A stretch of DNA of 64,000 nt from Trematomus loennbergii. Taxonomy: Eukaryota; Chordata; Actinopteri; Perciformes; Nototheniidae. Below, piece by piece: positions 44,693 to 62,777 of the stretch. The notes beneath the pieces were generated by a model that saw only the letters and a list, made by a program, of their open reading frames with translations, ran no database searches and had not been told where the DNA came from. Position 1 is the first letter of the stretch. Each line of letters opens with the position of its first letter. The stretch covers positions 484,501 to 548,500 of the forward strand of contig JAAOOA010000122.1 in the NCBI GenBank assembly GCA_012861695.1. Direction: 5' to 3'. The position numbers were made by a program, and so were the translations under genes.

Positions 44693-45405
44693 TGTGGCGC
44701 ATACATCTTAATTCATACTCTTTTCCCTCAACCTATCCTAAGGGAGTCCATGTACGTAGACACGTTAGTTTAGCTGCTATAGGCTTAGACTGTCGGGGGA
44801 CACCTTACTTCTTCCTTCTGTCTGTCTGTACCTGTGTACTCTCATGTTCCAATAACCCAGCTTCCCCCAAATGTATTTTTGGTGTCTATCTACGCCGGGA
44901 TCCTGAGTCGTGGCTGATCCTGTTGCTGTGGTCCTGTGTCCTGATCTGAGTCCTCTATCCTGAGTTCTGGATTTGAGTGGATTTGAGTCGTGGCTGAACC
45001 TGTCTCTGGTCCTGCCTGACTCTCATCATACTACTTCCCTGATGGCTCCACAGGATTGTTGACATCTTCGTGGATTCATCTTCTTATTATAGACACATGC
45101 ATTTCCAAACATTTGGTCTACCTACGCTGTAAAATGTTTTATCTCTACAATTTACACACGGCATCTATTGCACGTCTGTCCGTCCTGGGAGAGGGATCCC
45201 TCCTCTGTTGCTCTCCCTGAGGTTTCTTCCATTTCTCCCCATTAACTGGGGGGTTTTTCTCTGGAAGTTTTCCTTGTACGATGTGAGGGTCTAAGGACAG
45301 AGGGTGTCGTATTGTCATACTGATATTCTGTACAAACTGTGAAGTCCACTGAGACAAATGTAACATTTGTGATATTGGGCTATATAAATAAACCTTGATT
45401 GATTG
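44693..45405 (+). repeat. LINE-type 3' region inserted into a GA microsatellite
   Basis: The 3' part (gcacgtctgtccgtcctggg, agagggatccctcctctg, ggcacaa-like spacer, then gatattgggctatataaata and ccttgattgattga) is a common fish LINE-like 3' domain. It is bracketed by gagag repeats, as expected if it inserted within the microsatellite. No RT coding sequence is attached. Confidence 0.55.
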
Positions 45406-45440
45406 AGAGAGGAGAGGAGAGAGAGAGAGGAGAGAGGAGG

Positions 45441-45791
45441 CTTCGTCAGCGGCATCAACTCCTCAGAGGGGGATTCCTGGTTCATCGCTAGAGGCTCCTC
45501 GTTGAGCTAAAATGCAGAAAATAGGTCAATAACAAGCGTGTGTGGAAATAAGCGCTTATAAAAGTGATTTACAAGCTTTTTATTAAACATCTGTCTGATC
45601 TGATTTATTATGACTGTAGCACAATCAAAGCTTTAATATTTGGAAATGTACCACCCCTAGTTCACTATGTTTTACCTTATAAACAGTGAACCATTCTTTT
45701 AACAGTCAACCCAGAGGTCACAGTGAAACCTACCGATTGATCATCAGGACACATTTCACTGTTCAAACCGATGATATCACTGGTTGACCTT
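45441..45791 (-). pseudogene. OSBP-like exon pair, truncated (minus strand)
   Basis: The upstream exon (45791-45734) follows a tttacag acceptor, reads RSTSDIIGLNSEMCPDDQS and ends at a GTAGG donor. It resembles the OSBP stretch just before the lipid-binding domain (family pattern 'KRTGSxISGxSSDISLDEQ'). After a 227 bp intron the next exon starts at 45506 (LNEEPLAMNQESPSEELMPL) and is cut off at 45441 by the GA repeat. Exon order, phase and splice sites are preserved, so the arm came from a real gene, but the product would be truncated. Confidence 0.65.
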
Positions 45792-46005
45792 CTGTAAAGA
45801 AATGCAAAAGGGTGAAGAGTATCTGTCAGTGTCTGGGAGGTTTCTGGTTTCAGCCACTACAAGGAAATAGAGATTTAATTACTTCAACTGATAGTAACCG
45901 ATCCAAATAAATCAAATGTTTCACAGTTAAGGAAGTGCCAAGACATCAACCCGAGTGACATACAAGGAACTGAGTTAAAAAGGTGATATGTTTCCTTGTG
46001 AGACT
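45441..46005 (-). repeat. Right arm of the OSBP-bearing inverted repeat
   Basis: Inverse of 43983-44351 with about 270 bp more. The inner end stops within the OSBP-like exon at the GA microsatellite. The outer end fades after cctttttaactcagttcctt and caaggaaaca (read on minus). Confidence 0.8.
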
Positions 46006-47050
46006 GGGTTTGTTGATCAAGACTGCATATTCTACCAGTTAAAAAAATTTCAGCCATGGTTGAGAAAAAGGACACCACTTGATGGCTGTATGTTCAGAAA
46101 CTTTCAAAACCAGAAACAGTACATATACATTTGTATTTTAATACAGACTTTCAGCCTATATTTCACTGATTAACTCATGAAGCGTTTCCACCAAGCCGTT
46201 TTGGTTCTTGTAGTTTAACTCTGTAAAAGTTTGACCTTTATGAGAGCCCAGCCAGGGACGCCTTGTTGGAGTCGGCAGGCCTGTATTCATTATTCTGGAT
46301 ATTAATCAGACCTCCTATGTTACTATTGTTGCTTCCTATATCACTTGAAAACACAACTCTTTATAAGGTTAAAAACATGAAGTTATTACTTTAAAAAACA
46401 TTGTTTCCTTTTGCTTTGACACTGTGGTTTGAATATAAAGAAACATTTCAAGGCCTTTTGACGTTTCATTCATCTGGATTTTGCATCTGTTGCATTTGTA
46501 TAATTTGTAAGTGAGTAATATTTTGTTTATTTGATACTACTTAAGTTTGCAGAGTATCATAATTCTCATGTTTCATTTCATTATTATTATTATTTGTATT
46601 ATTGTTTTACACGTTCGAAATAAATCAAATCAAATCTCCCAGGTATCCTCAGAAACAGGAAGTAGATTCCTAACCTGCAGGAGGCTCCTCCCCCTTCAGG
46701 TGAGTGATGTCATCATAAAGTACCTTATCTGACCTGGAAGGTTTCTAATTTCTCTAATTTCCCCTCCTCGACTCCTCGACTCCTCGACTCCTCAGTTAGT
46801 GATCCAGAAACAGAAGCTTGGGAGTTTTGGCAACGAGAGGAACAGTAGGATTATATCAGAAGCTTGGACTTTTGAAAATAAAAGATGGGTAACTTGATGT
46901 GTATGTTAATGATCAGCTTGTCATTCGGCAGCTAATAAATATTACAAATAAGACAATTAAAAACAGAGTTAGCGATATTTCTGTTTGCAGATTTAACAGA
47001 AATGCCGAAGTTTGTAGACTTGAAGACATTCTGGATTTGGTTCGTTGTCC
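46006..47050. other. Spacer with a 9 bp minisatellite
   Basis: At 46764-46797 the unit ctcctcgac repeats about 3.5 times. At 46615-46640 the phrase aaataaatcaaatcaaatct resembles an L2-type tail. No gene was recognised. Confidence 0.4.
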
Positions 47051-47057
47051 CAATAAC

Positions 47058-48223
47058 CCAGCGTTTCTCAAAGTGTGGGGCGCGCCCCACTGGTGGGGCG
47101 CAGAGATGTGATAGGTGGGTCGCGAATGGACGCGATGCAGGCCCACTGGGAAAAGTCCCAAATCTCCCGATGGCCAATCCGAGCATGCTCACACACACAC
47201 AACTGAAACCAAAATCATTTACTGACATATGTAAAATCTCTCATACACACATGCGAAACGCTCTCACACACAACAGCGTTGCAGTCGGGAAGAAAAGCAA
47301 TGTGGAGCGGCACCTCACCACTTCATAAGGAGTTTAACCGTGACACTTTTAGAAATCCCGTTTGTGTCCCCCCACTTTACAAATAGGCCTATGTTTATTA
47401 TATTTTTTTAACGCAAGCCGCCATCGCCGCGGAGGAGCACACAGCCTCTGTGAGCAAGCGAGACAGAGAGCGAGAGAGAGAGCGCACACCTTTATCTATT
47501 TAATATAGCCCAGTTGTAAAAAATAAAGTAAGAAATCATTCCAATGTGTATAGGACAGTAAAAAAAAAAACAGTTTAAAAGGGGAGTGATTAGTCAAATA
47601 TGCATAAATACAAAGAAAGAATGCTAACTAGGTAACGTAAGATAAGAATAAACCAGTTTAAATGATTTGTTATTGGTTGTGATCATATTCTAAAGATGTT
47701 TGGATTATTGAAAAGTATACCGCTCCCTTTCATCTGAGTGTTGAGAGCTGTATCCATAAATTCATCTTGTGCTCAAAGTGCTCCAGATTGATGCATTTCA
47801 CTTCAACATTTAAAAAACAATCTTCCCGGGGGTGAATGCCCCCGGACCCCTAGAGGATGTGAGGTCCACCCCCAAATAAAGCAGGTTAAAATCATTAAAT
47901 TGAATACATTTTCTTTTAGAAACACTGAAAACTGGTCCCACAGACCCAAACAGCACACAAAGGTTAAAGGTAAGCATATAATAATGTTAAAATGTGCTAA
48001 ATATATACACTGCAAAAAACAGTAACAGTAGCTCACGACTTGTTTTATTTTTGGAAAGTAGCTCTCATCCTAAAAAAGGTTGGAGACCCCTGTTATAGAA
48101 CGATACATTTGACAATTTTAAGCTTGGCCTACCATTTTATTGGAGCGATGAGGAACAGGTGGGGCTTGAAAAGGCCCACCTGTTCAAAGTGGGGAATGAC
48201 AGAAAAAGTTTGAGAACCACTGC
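47058..48223. mobile_element. Composite hAT remnants with ZBED-like coding scrap
   Basis: The left edge cagcgtttctcaaagtgtgg and the right edge gtttgagaaccactg are both hAT-type ends, but from different subfamilies, and the flanks do not match. Inside, 47280-47325 reads VGKKSNVERHLTTS, like the end of a BED finger in ZBED5-type transposases. About 47570-47880 matches the right part of element Y (cttcccggggg, cggaccccta). Another end (ttggagacccctg) lies at about 48083-48095. Confidence 0.5.
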
Positions 48224-48603
48224 TTTAATGTGTCATGCCCTCTTATCGTCTCAGGTAATGCTTTCTCTGTTTGCAGTTTCCTGTGATTTTTTGTATATAT
48301 TTGTCTCATTGTAGATACTTTAATTCCTGCCCTTGTGTGTTTCCATTGTGTGATTGTTTTCACCTGTCGCTCCTTATCCCCCGGCCTTTAGTCTAGTTTT
48401 ATACCAGCGTTTGGACAACAGGTAAATACTTTCAAAATACTGTGTGTGCTTGAGTGTGTTTTCTAGTCTTGCATTTGAGTCAATTGTCTGATTCTGTGGT
48501 CTTCCCCCGAGGACTCCTAGTGTATATGAATATGGCCCCTTAGCATGTAAAGAGTCTTGAACCTTTGCAACATTGAAACCACATTTCTGGATCGCGTACT
48601 GTC
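48224..48603. other. Short unannotated spacer
   Basis: Nothing recognised; T-rich. It leads directly into a second left end of element X. Confidence 0.3.
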
Positions 48604-48912
48604 AGGCGCGCCGGATTCATTTTAGAAGTGGGGGGGCCAAAAAAGTGCGTGTGTATGGCCCAATCCCAAACCACGCCCTACACCCTACCCCTACACACTC
48701 CCCCTCCGTGACGGAGTGAACTCCGTGGAGTGACACATGAGGCTCCTCCTGTCAGATGGAGGGAGTAAATACAGCGGCAAGCTTTGGGACAAACTCCCCT
48801 CTCTGGCAGAAACAGGAAATGCCGTAACTGTATCAACGGTATCAAATCAGCATCTCTTTGACAAAAAATGTAAATTAATAACGAAAATAAAACTCCAAAC
48901 ATCTCTAATTGT
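48604..48912 (-). mobile_element. Left 309 bp of another element X copy, fused to element Y
   Basis: Starts caggcgcgccggattc like the other X copies but with different upstream flank (gatcgcgtact). At ...ctctaattgtg it switches into element Y (cccctgcacgttcg), where the other X copies continue ttacttttttg. Confidence 0.75.
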
Positions 48913-49702
48913 GCCCCTGCACGTTCGTCATTTGCAAGGTGCTTACACAGCAGTCAATGATGGACATCAGAAAATGGTTAAAACAACCAGCCCTTATCGC
49001 CAGCAGTAACACTGCAGGTAATAACAGTTCAGATCATGGGGACATTACGTTACCCGCGGCCACTGTCGTGGACACTAACGCCCGACTCGCCGGCTTTGCC
49101 CGCCTCGCCCACGGAGGCGGAGCAGCCGCAGCCGTCTTCGTTGCCCCAAACACAGCCACCCCTCGGTGGCCCGCAAGTGCCAGAGGACCTCGGCAAAAGA
49201 GAGCCTGCCCAGGTATATTTAAAAAGTACCCAACTCGCCTGTACAGTGGGGTAAGGCACTCATTTTGCAGCTCATGGTTTCAAAACAGAGATTGACTGGA
49301 ATATTCCTGTAAAAAGATGCCATCTTCTGCTATGCATGTAGACATTTCGGTCTTAAAAGGGGAGTGATTTGTAAAATATCCATAAAGAAAAAGTAAATCT
49401 GTTTACAGTTCTGTTTCATATGGGTGTTGAGATGTATCCATAGATCTCTTCATTTTGCTCTCAAAGTGCACCAGATTGATGCTTTTAACTTCAATATTTA
49501 AAAAAAAATCTTCCCGGGGAGCATGCCCCCGGACCCCAGAGGAGGTGAGGACCCCCCTAGAGGGTGTTAGGTCCACTCCCCACTTATAAAAATAGCACTT
49601 TACCACTGCACCCTCTCTAATCTCAGATGCACCCTGAGTCATTTTGTTCTGGAACCGGGCCTGCACAGACTACATCAGAGGAACATACTGTATCACTGGA
49701 AC
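48913..49702 (+). repeat. Second copy of the right part of element Y plus its flank
   Basis: Matches 42008-42808, including the cacagact TSD copy, the 23 bp spacer and the actggaac that precedes element X. It therefore derives from the same locus and not from an independent Y insertion. It lacks the six bases ctactg in the aacactgca run and has one extra C in gttacccgcgg. Confidence 0.85.
48957..49396 (+). pseudogene. TTF-zinc-finger hAT transposase start (element Y), second copy
   Basis: Reads MMDIRKWLKQPALIASSNT, GDITLPAATVVDTNARLAGF, then FKKYPTRLYSGVRHSFCSSW, FQNRD and the same TGA. It is in frame through the valine/alanine linker, where the first copy is shifted. The catalytic domain is absent. 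Confidence 0.65.
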
Positions 49703-50482
49703 CAGGCGCGCCGGATTCATTTTAAAAGTGGGGGGGGGCAAAAAAGTGCGTGTGTATGGCCCAATCCCAAACCACGCCCTACACCCTACCCCTACACACT
49801 CCCCCTCCGTGACGGAGTGAACTCCGTGGAGTGACACATGAGGCTCCCTCCTGTCAGATGGAGGGAGTAAATACAGCGGCAAGCTTTGGGACAAACTCCC
49901 CTCTCTCCGGCAGAAACAGGAAATGCCGTAACTGTATGTAACAACGGTTTCAAATCAGCATCTCTTTGACAAAAAATGTAAATTAATAACTCAAATAAAA
50001 CTCCAAACATCTCTAATTGTGTTACTTTTTTGTAAAGCTCTTTTAGTTTTAAACCTGATGTTTATAAGTTTCTTAGTTTTTGCAACAGTCTGTAAATATA
50101 CACAACTTTATAATAAAATGCACACATTTACCTTTTTCTAGACTAAACACATAGGATCCTCAGTTAAAAAATATGAGGTTATCATGAGGTTGTTAACATC
50201 GCAGTTTATCAGTGGATGTTTGCTGGAAGCACAATAACTGCATGTTTTGCATTGCTTTTAAATGTCAGTTAATATAGTGGTGAGAGACTCCCGATACATT
50301 AGATTTATAAGTTCATTAATTGTCTCATGATGCATATTTCCCGGTGAGCATGAAGCTTTTCAGAGTGGGGTTTTTCTCAGCTACGAGTTCTTTTGGAAAT
50401 TGCTCTCCTTATCCGCCCTGATTATGCCCCCTGATTGCTAGGCCCTGTCGGGTTAGAAACTGCAGACAGCGCAGTTGCTCCA

Positions 50483-50830
50483 TCATTCCATCTCTTCTTT
50501 TTTCCTGCTCAATACGCTGTTGTTTGACAAGCTGTATGTTGACTGGTGTTTGACTGAAGAAAGCGCACTTTTTTTTAATACACTCTCTGTGGAAATGAGA
50601 CTTTTCGTGGCTGTCCAGGAGGCTTGGGCACTTTTTCCAGTTATTAACTCCGATATTAACAAAGCTATCATCTCCACATTTTGAGAAAGTTACAAGCCGT
50701 TTGACAGCAGCAAATCTGCATATTTCACAGAAGGCCCGTTTAGTGGTTTTGCAAAATTAACCACTCTCTGTTTTTGTACCATTCTGCGTTGAAGTACCTT
50801 TCTCTTTGCCCAAATAATCTAGCGGTCAGT
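50483..50830 (-). pseudogene. TTF-zinc-finger part of hAT transposase (element X), complete-copy version
   Basis: On the minus strand the upstream sequence reads LDYLGQRERYFNAEWYKNRE, then the frame is lost where aca is deleted from ttgcaaacaattaac. After that it matches the 43645-43989 copy (AFCEICRFAAV and onward). The residues before YFNAEWY show what lay upstream in the original gene, which the other copy has lost. Confidence 0.6.
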
Positions 50831-51599
50831 TAGCTGCAGCTTTACCCGTCTCAATGTCCCGACAACAAACCTCCATGCAGTCGGAACCAGCCTGTTTCGG
50901 TTCAACGACGGCGGTGGCGGCGGTTTTGACAGTCTCTGCGGCCGCAGAGCTGTGCTTTTGGGTTCATCTGGCTTCGCTGTTTCTATGATTGATGAAGGTC
51001 CAGGCTCCGGAGACGTGGATGTCAGGGATGTGACCTTCCAGTTGTTAATTTAAGTTTAGATTGACTGTATAGTTTTCTTCTGCGCTGGTTCTTCTGACGT
51101 GTTTGCAAGTGTATATTTTTTCTATCTAGGTTAACGGCTGACACACACAGAACAACGTGACAAATAAAGTAAACAACGTAACGAATAAACAAATCTAAGC
51201 TTTTTTATTGGTTGTAATTTACATGGATACATTTGAATGGTGTGACAATGTCCTATTTGATTGGGTTAAAATGTACATATTCTTCCTTTATGTCTGCCTG
51301 CTTTATTTTACCTAATGCAAAGTGACCTGCTCCATCGAAATCAGTCGCATTGACCCGAAGACACATTTTGAGTTGTACACTGTTGGAAAGAGGAGATTCA
51401 TAGCTTTCTAATGATATCAGGATTGTTGTTGTAGGCTACTCCAAATATTAAGCAAAATATGTCACATTATATAATGACTGTTACAGAGTCATCATTTTGA
51501 GAAAAAGGCCTTTAAAGTTTCCTCTTCTCTGGATCGATCTGATTGATTATTAGCGGAGCAAATATCAAAATAGTACGAAGGGAAGATAGGGGAAGCCCG

Positions 51600-51660
51600 C
51601 GAGTGTGTGTGTGTATACGTGTGTGTTTGTGTATTTTTGCGTTTGTGTGTATTGTGTTTG
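51600..51660 (+). repeat. GT-rich microsatellite inside element X
   Basis: gtgtgtgtgtatacgtgtgtg followed by gttt/gtgt variants. Confidence 0.7.
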
Positions 51661-52294
51661 TTTCCCGGGGAAAACACTCACGAGAAACACCGGCTGTTAT
51701 GCCTGCAGTGACGTAAAGTTACTCCGTTGCTTTAATTATGCCGTTACAAGCTTCAAAGTTGTATTTATCATCTGAATTTGCCAAAACAAGTTTAATATTC
51801 TGAAAGCCAAGACTTTGTTTATTTGAAATCAGATAAAAACAAACTGTAACGGACCCTGCCGTGTTATCTATGATTACTATACGCCTTACATTCATAATTT
51901 CAGCAGAGGGAGGGGAAGCGGCGCTGTGGAACAGCAGAGTGGCGAGTGAGAGCTTTACAAGCTTAAAAATGCCTGTAGCTAATGAGATTGAATATAACAA
52001 TCAAACATAACAAAATATACACAGCTATATCAGATCGCGTTTTAGATGCGACTTTAGAGTAGAGGGGAATTATTGAAACGGGATTTGTACAGTGTTCCAC
52101 GGCATCCGCCGCTGCGAAAATGTGGGGCAGGGCTGAAAAAGTGGGGGGCCAATGGCCCCCTGGCCCCCCGCTTCCGGCGCCCTTGACTGGAACAGGTGAG
52201 TAACACTTATTCCCCAGCAGTGTGTTTAAAATAATACCTGTTTCAGATGCAGAAAAAGGGGGCTTTTTAAGCTAACCATTAATTAAGGCAAATA

Positions 52295-52309
52295 TGTCTG
52301 TGTGTGTGC

Positions 52310-52349
<40 letters not shown>

Positions 52350-52364
52350 GTGTGTGTGTGTGTG

Positions 52365-52399
<35 letters not shown>
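52295..52399 (+). repeat. GT/TATGTG compound microsatellite
   Basis: About six tatgtg units between gt repeats, about 490 bp upstream of the carbonic anhydrase TATA box. Confidence 0.85.
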
Positions 52400-52402
<3 letters not shown>

Positions 52403-52888
52403 TTAAGTTATGTTTTACTTGTAAAGGGAGTCAATCACAATGAAATGCCAAATATAAAAAATTCAGAATTTCAGGGGGCATAGGACACCCTCTGTTTTAA
52501 GACGGTCCGGCACTGCAGAGAGCTGCGTCCCATGCTGCTGGAAGCCTCCCTAATGCAGGAACCGGATAACCGGGATGAACGGAGGCTGGCAGCAGGTGAA
52601 AGGAGCCTGCACACTTCAGGATATTGCGACAAAATCCGCTGGACCGTACCATCCTCACTCTCACTGATCCTGGGACAGCTGATGGATATTATGTGGATGT
52701 GGTGCGCGCAACATGGATTTATCCACAGGGAGCGCAGAGGATAGACATCACACCGCCTCTCCACTGAATGAATTCTCCAAGAAAGGATCAGGGAGGCAGG
52801 GCAAAGCAGAGGGGGGGTGGAGAGCTCCAGGCGCCATCATCGCATCTCCGACAGGCCCCCCCCCCCCCGGTGTGAGGCTAGGGATAGC
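52400..52888. other. Upstream region of the carbonic anhydrase gene
   Basis: It becomes GC-rich towards the TATA box, with ggggggg and cccccccccccc runs at about 52810 and 52856-52868. Sp1-like GC boxes are plausible but not specific. No upstream exon could be supported. Confidence 0.35.
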
Positions 52889-52899
52889 CTATATAAAGC
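52889..52899 (+). promoter_or_regulatory. TATA box of the carbonic anhydrase gene
   Basis: ctatataaagc lies about 100 bp before the start codon. Transcription would be expected to start near 52915-52925, giving a 5' UTR of about 70 bp that includes gtgtgtgtgtgtg and the gcagcagcc directly before ATG. Confidence 0.65.
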
Positions 52900-52990
52900 C
52901 CCGTGTGTCAGCAGCCTTATCACTCTCTGTGACCCGCAGGCTGACGCGGATTAATCGGTGTGTGTGTGTGTGTTATCGGGAGCAGCAGCC

Positions 52991-59581
<6,591 letters not shown>

Positions 59582-60289
59582 GTGCGTACTCACTCTCTAC
59601 TTACATTAGATTTAAAATGAGTACTTCCTGTTTAATACACATTTCAGAGTTGATAACCTTGATTATGACTTACTGTGAATGTCTGTCCTGTGTGTCCTGT
59701 GTAAAAGCCACATAAACAGTGAAACACAATGATTCTGCTCTGATCTGCCAACAAGTGGATATATACTTTTACCCTATATACCTTGATATAACAACTGTAT
59801 ACAAAAAACTGAATATAAAATCCAGATATTTGGACATGCACAGTGCTGTTTTTAACGTTGTTGGAAAACAAATGCCTACATAGGGTTATAAAACTGCTGC
59901 TGTACACTCTCTGTTCTTGGATTGCAGAATAATTATAGCTTGTTGTTTTAATATTCAAATACATGTAATATTGCTAGGAAGGTCATAGGGTGTTTCAGTG
60001 CACATATGCACATGTGTGTAAGTACGTGCACAAAATAGCTTTGTGGCAGTTCTTAAATACAGACATTTGTCTTGAAAGTCCACATACTAGATGCGGGTTG
60101 GACATGCTGCTTTTCTATTATGTAGTCTGGTGAGGATCCTGCTGAATTATCCAGTAGAAGTTTAAAGTGTTTCACTCAAAATTAGAAAATACAAGGCGTG
60201 AGGTGTTAAGCTTCAGGGAGTCTGAAGAAAACCAAAAGAATATCCAATAAATAACTGCCGAATTAACATAACTGGCTATTTCATCATAA
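59582..60289. other. Intron 6 of carbonic anhydrase, unannotated part
   Basis: No element end or coding exon seen. The intron continues to the window edge. Confidence 0.4.
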
Positions 60290-61492
60290 CCAGTGGCGTA
60301 ACAAGATTGTGATTGGCCCCGGTGCAAATATTGTTTTGGGCCCCACCCCCCCCATCGCCCCAAACATAAGCGCACGCTGATGCGCTCACACACGCACGTA
60401 CATACACAATCACTCAGAAGCGCCACATGTATAGGCTATCAACAACAGCCTGCCCTGGCCTCAGACCACCACAGTCTGACAACGGCACAGCGAACTAAGA
60501 AGAGGATTGAACCTGTTGATCCTTGATGTTTGTCTCTGGGGAATGGGCCGGTAGGCCTACATAGACCGGTTGCTATAATATAGCTTTTGATCTTGGCGTC
60601 GGGGGTCTCAATAGCGCCATAGAGTCCCCTATCGGTTGGGACCCTTGGGGGAACTGTTGGACCCCCGCCGGGCACAGCCAAATCCAGCCTCTCCTCCTGG
60701 CTGAATGGAGAAGAAGGTCGCACAGCCAGGCCACGGATACAGCTTCACTTGTGGAGCTAGATGGCAATTATGGTGGTGAGGCAGGTGAGCTATCATTAGC
60801 CTCCGGCTCCGGCTGCCGCTACACGTCAACATTGCTAACGTTAGCGCTCGATTTCGAGGACGATGTATGACAAAAAAAACTGTCTAATTTAGTCAGTTTA
60901 GCTGTTACATCTCCTTGTTCTCTCTTGTCCTTTCTCTTTTGAGCGCTGCTCTTGTGCTTTGGCTTGCTGTACATTATAAATGCAAGCTATTACATTTGTT
61001 ATAATGCTACCGAACTTGCTGCTGCTAGCTACAGTACAGTACAGGTTGATTAAACGGTTCGCTCGTCACGCAAGGTATCACATGACATGAAAGGGAGCAA
61101 GGTCATTGGACAAACAAATTACAAATTAATTTAGGATGCTTGGTTACTTTGAAGACTGCGTGAACCGGTCAATGCAATGGGCCCCAAAAAAAAAATATAT
61201 ATTTTTCATATTTTTTTTGTAATTTTGCATGGGCCCCTGGCCGGCTCTGTGCCCCCGGTCCGTTGCACCGGCTGCACCATCGATAATATAAAAAAAAAAT
61301 ATAAAAATATATTTTTTAAATGTTTTTAAATATTATTTTTTAGAATATCTTAGGCCCTCACAGAGGGCCTAGAGGGCCCTGACGGCGCCACTGCTATTGA
61401 TATCCCCCCACCCCCTGTTGACTCTGGCACTGTTATTTTGGGGTCGCGGGCTGAAAAGTTTGGGAACCCCTGCTCTAGATCCTCTAATTATG
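60290..61492. mobile_element. hAT-type remnants in intron 6
   Basis: The left edge cagtggcgtaacaagattg and a later gcgccactg (61385-61393), plus tgggcccctgg and gccccggtgcaaa phrases, are ends of common fish 'cagtggcg' elements. A separate end, agtttgggaacccctg (61459-61474), belongs to another hAT. Target duplications do not match, so several fragments are present. Confidence 0.45.
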
Positions 61493-61961
61493 TGTTTGTG
61501 CAAGGAGCCTGGATGTTGGTTTAAACATTGCCAACGTCAAGAGGGTCAGAATTCATATCATGCTTTAGAGCAGGGTGTGTCTGAGCCGCCCTGAAGACCT
61601 TGTGTTTCACTCAGATTACACTGACAGCCTGTATCTGCAGACTGCACTCTCTACATATTGAACACTGCCAACCTGTACCTTCATGTGACATACCGTAGGC
61701 TTTTCCTAAAGGTTTAACACTGTTTGACTACCCTAACAGCTTTAAGAAGTGAGGAATGTTGTTAATGTAGGAATACATATGTTGATACACAAGTACTGTA
61801 CAGTTTAACGCTTACTTTGTTATGGTGAAGAAGTGCAGCATTGCAGATTGAGCCTGCTGAGGCAGAGAAATCTCCTAAAGCTCACCAGCTAGCTAAAGGC
61901 TAAATGGCTCCCAGAGGAAATGTTGTTTACTGCAGCCTGCTGCTTTATTTAGTTTTTACAC

Positions 61962-61975
61962 ACACACACACAACA

Positions 61976-62047
<72 letters not shown>

Positions 62048-62085
62048 ACACACACACACACACAACACCACACACACACACACAA

Positions 62086-62122
<37 letters not shown>
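61962..62122 (+). repeat. AC microsatellite, about 160 bp
   Basis: (AC)n with acaacac and acaccac interruptions, in intron 6. Confidence 0.95.
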
Positions 62123-62124
<2 letters not shown>

Positions 62125-62777
62125 ATAACAGTAAGATAGTGATGGCATTAAGAATAAAGAAAATATACTGGAGATATTTTGTTAGCATTTTTGTTAGCGA
62201 GTAATTGGTAGAGTAGCTAATCATTTTACAGTTTTAAAAAAATGTTCAGGTGTAATACTTTTCGAATGACTCTCCCAACAATGAATTAAGGTGGGTGGGG
62301 GGTACAATTCACATATGTGTCTTCACTTGGTTAGTGTTTAGATTTACTTTGTTTTGTAGTGAAATAAGCCTGTTTTAATGGTTGGACAATTACCTTATAC
62401 TTCATAATGCTACAACTGTACATGTATGTGTATGGGGACTACTTTCAGGGTCAGCAGGGCGGTTTTTTGCACCACCATGTGCACATGGGAGATAACAGCA
62501 GAGCAGCATTAAGGGTGTGGGGGTGGCTCTATATAACACTTAGATAACAGATATACAGGAAGAAGTGAAGCAGCTGATTGCATTAGATACTGCATTGCTT
62601 GTAGTTTAACACGATCCAGGTAATGTGTTCTTCCGCCCTAGGGCATGTGCAGTAATAGCACCTAATGCTCACCTGTTTTCTCCAACGTACATCAAAGTGC
62701 ACCTTGATTTGGCCAACTGAGGATTCAAGAGCTAATGAGAACGTTTCATCACTCATGTTCCTAGGAAACACATGCTC

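Larger units (their letters stand above)
49703..52185 (-). mobile_element. hAT element 'X', complete copy with TSD
   Basis: The left end CAGGCGCGCCGGATTC and the inverted right end CAAGGGCGCCGGAAGC agree at about 12 of 16 positions. The target duplication actggaac is perfect (49695-49702 and 52186-52193). It is 2,483 bp long with a minus-strand TTF-finger remnant and GC-rich subterminal ggggggcc stretches near the right end. Confidence 0.82.

Noticed and set aside
42809..52185. A single 9.4 kb autonomous hAT bounded by the outer actggaac copies
   Set aside because: A second complete left end with the same TSD at 49703 gives a 2.5 kb element. The longer reading is explained by local duplication and contains no complete transposase.
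52471..52764. Minus-strand open frame of 97 codons upstream of carbonic anhydrase
   Set aside because: No recognisable domain. It overlaps the likely promoter region and has no splice or promoter context on the minus strand.
61904..62224. His-Thr and Cys-Val frames near 62 kb
   Set aside because: Artefact of the AC microsatellite in an intron.
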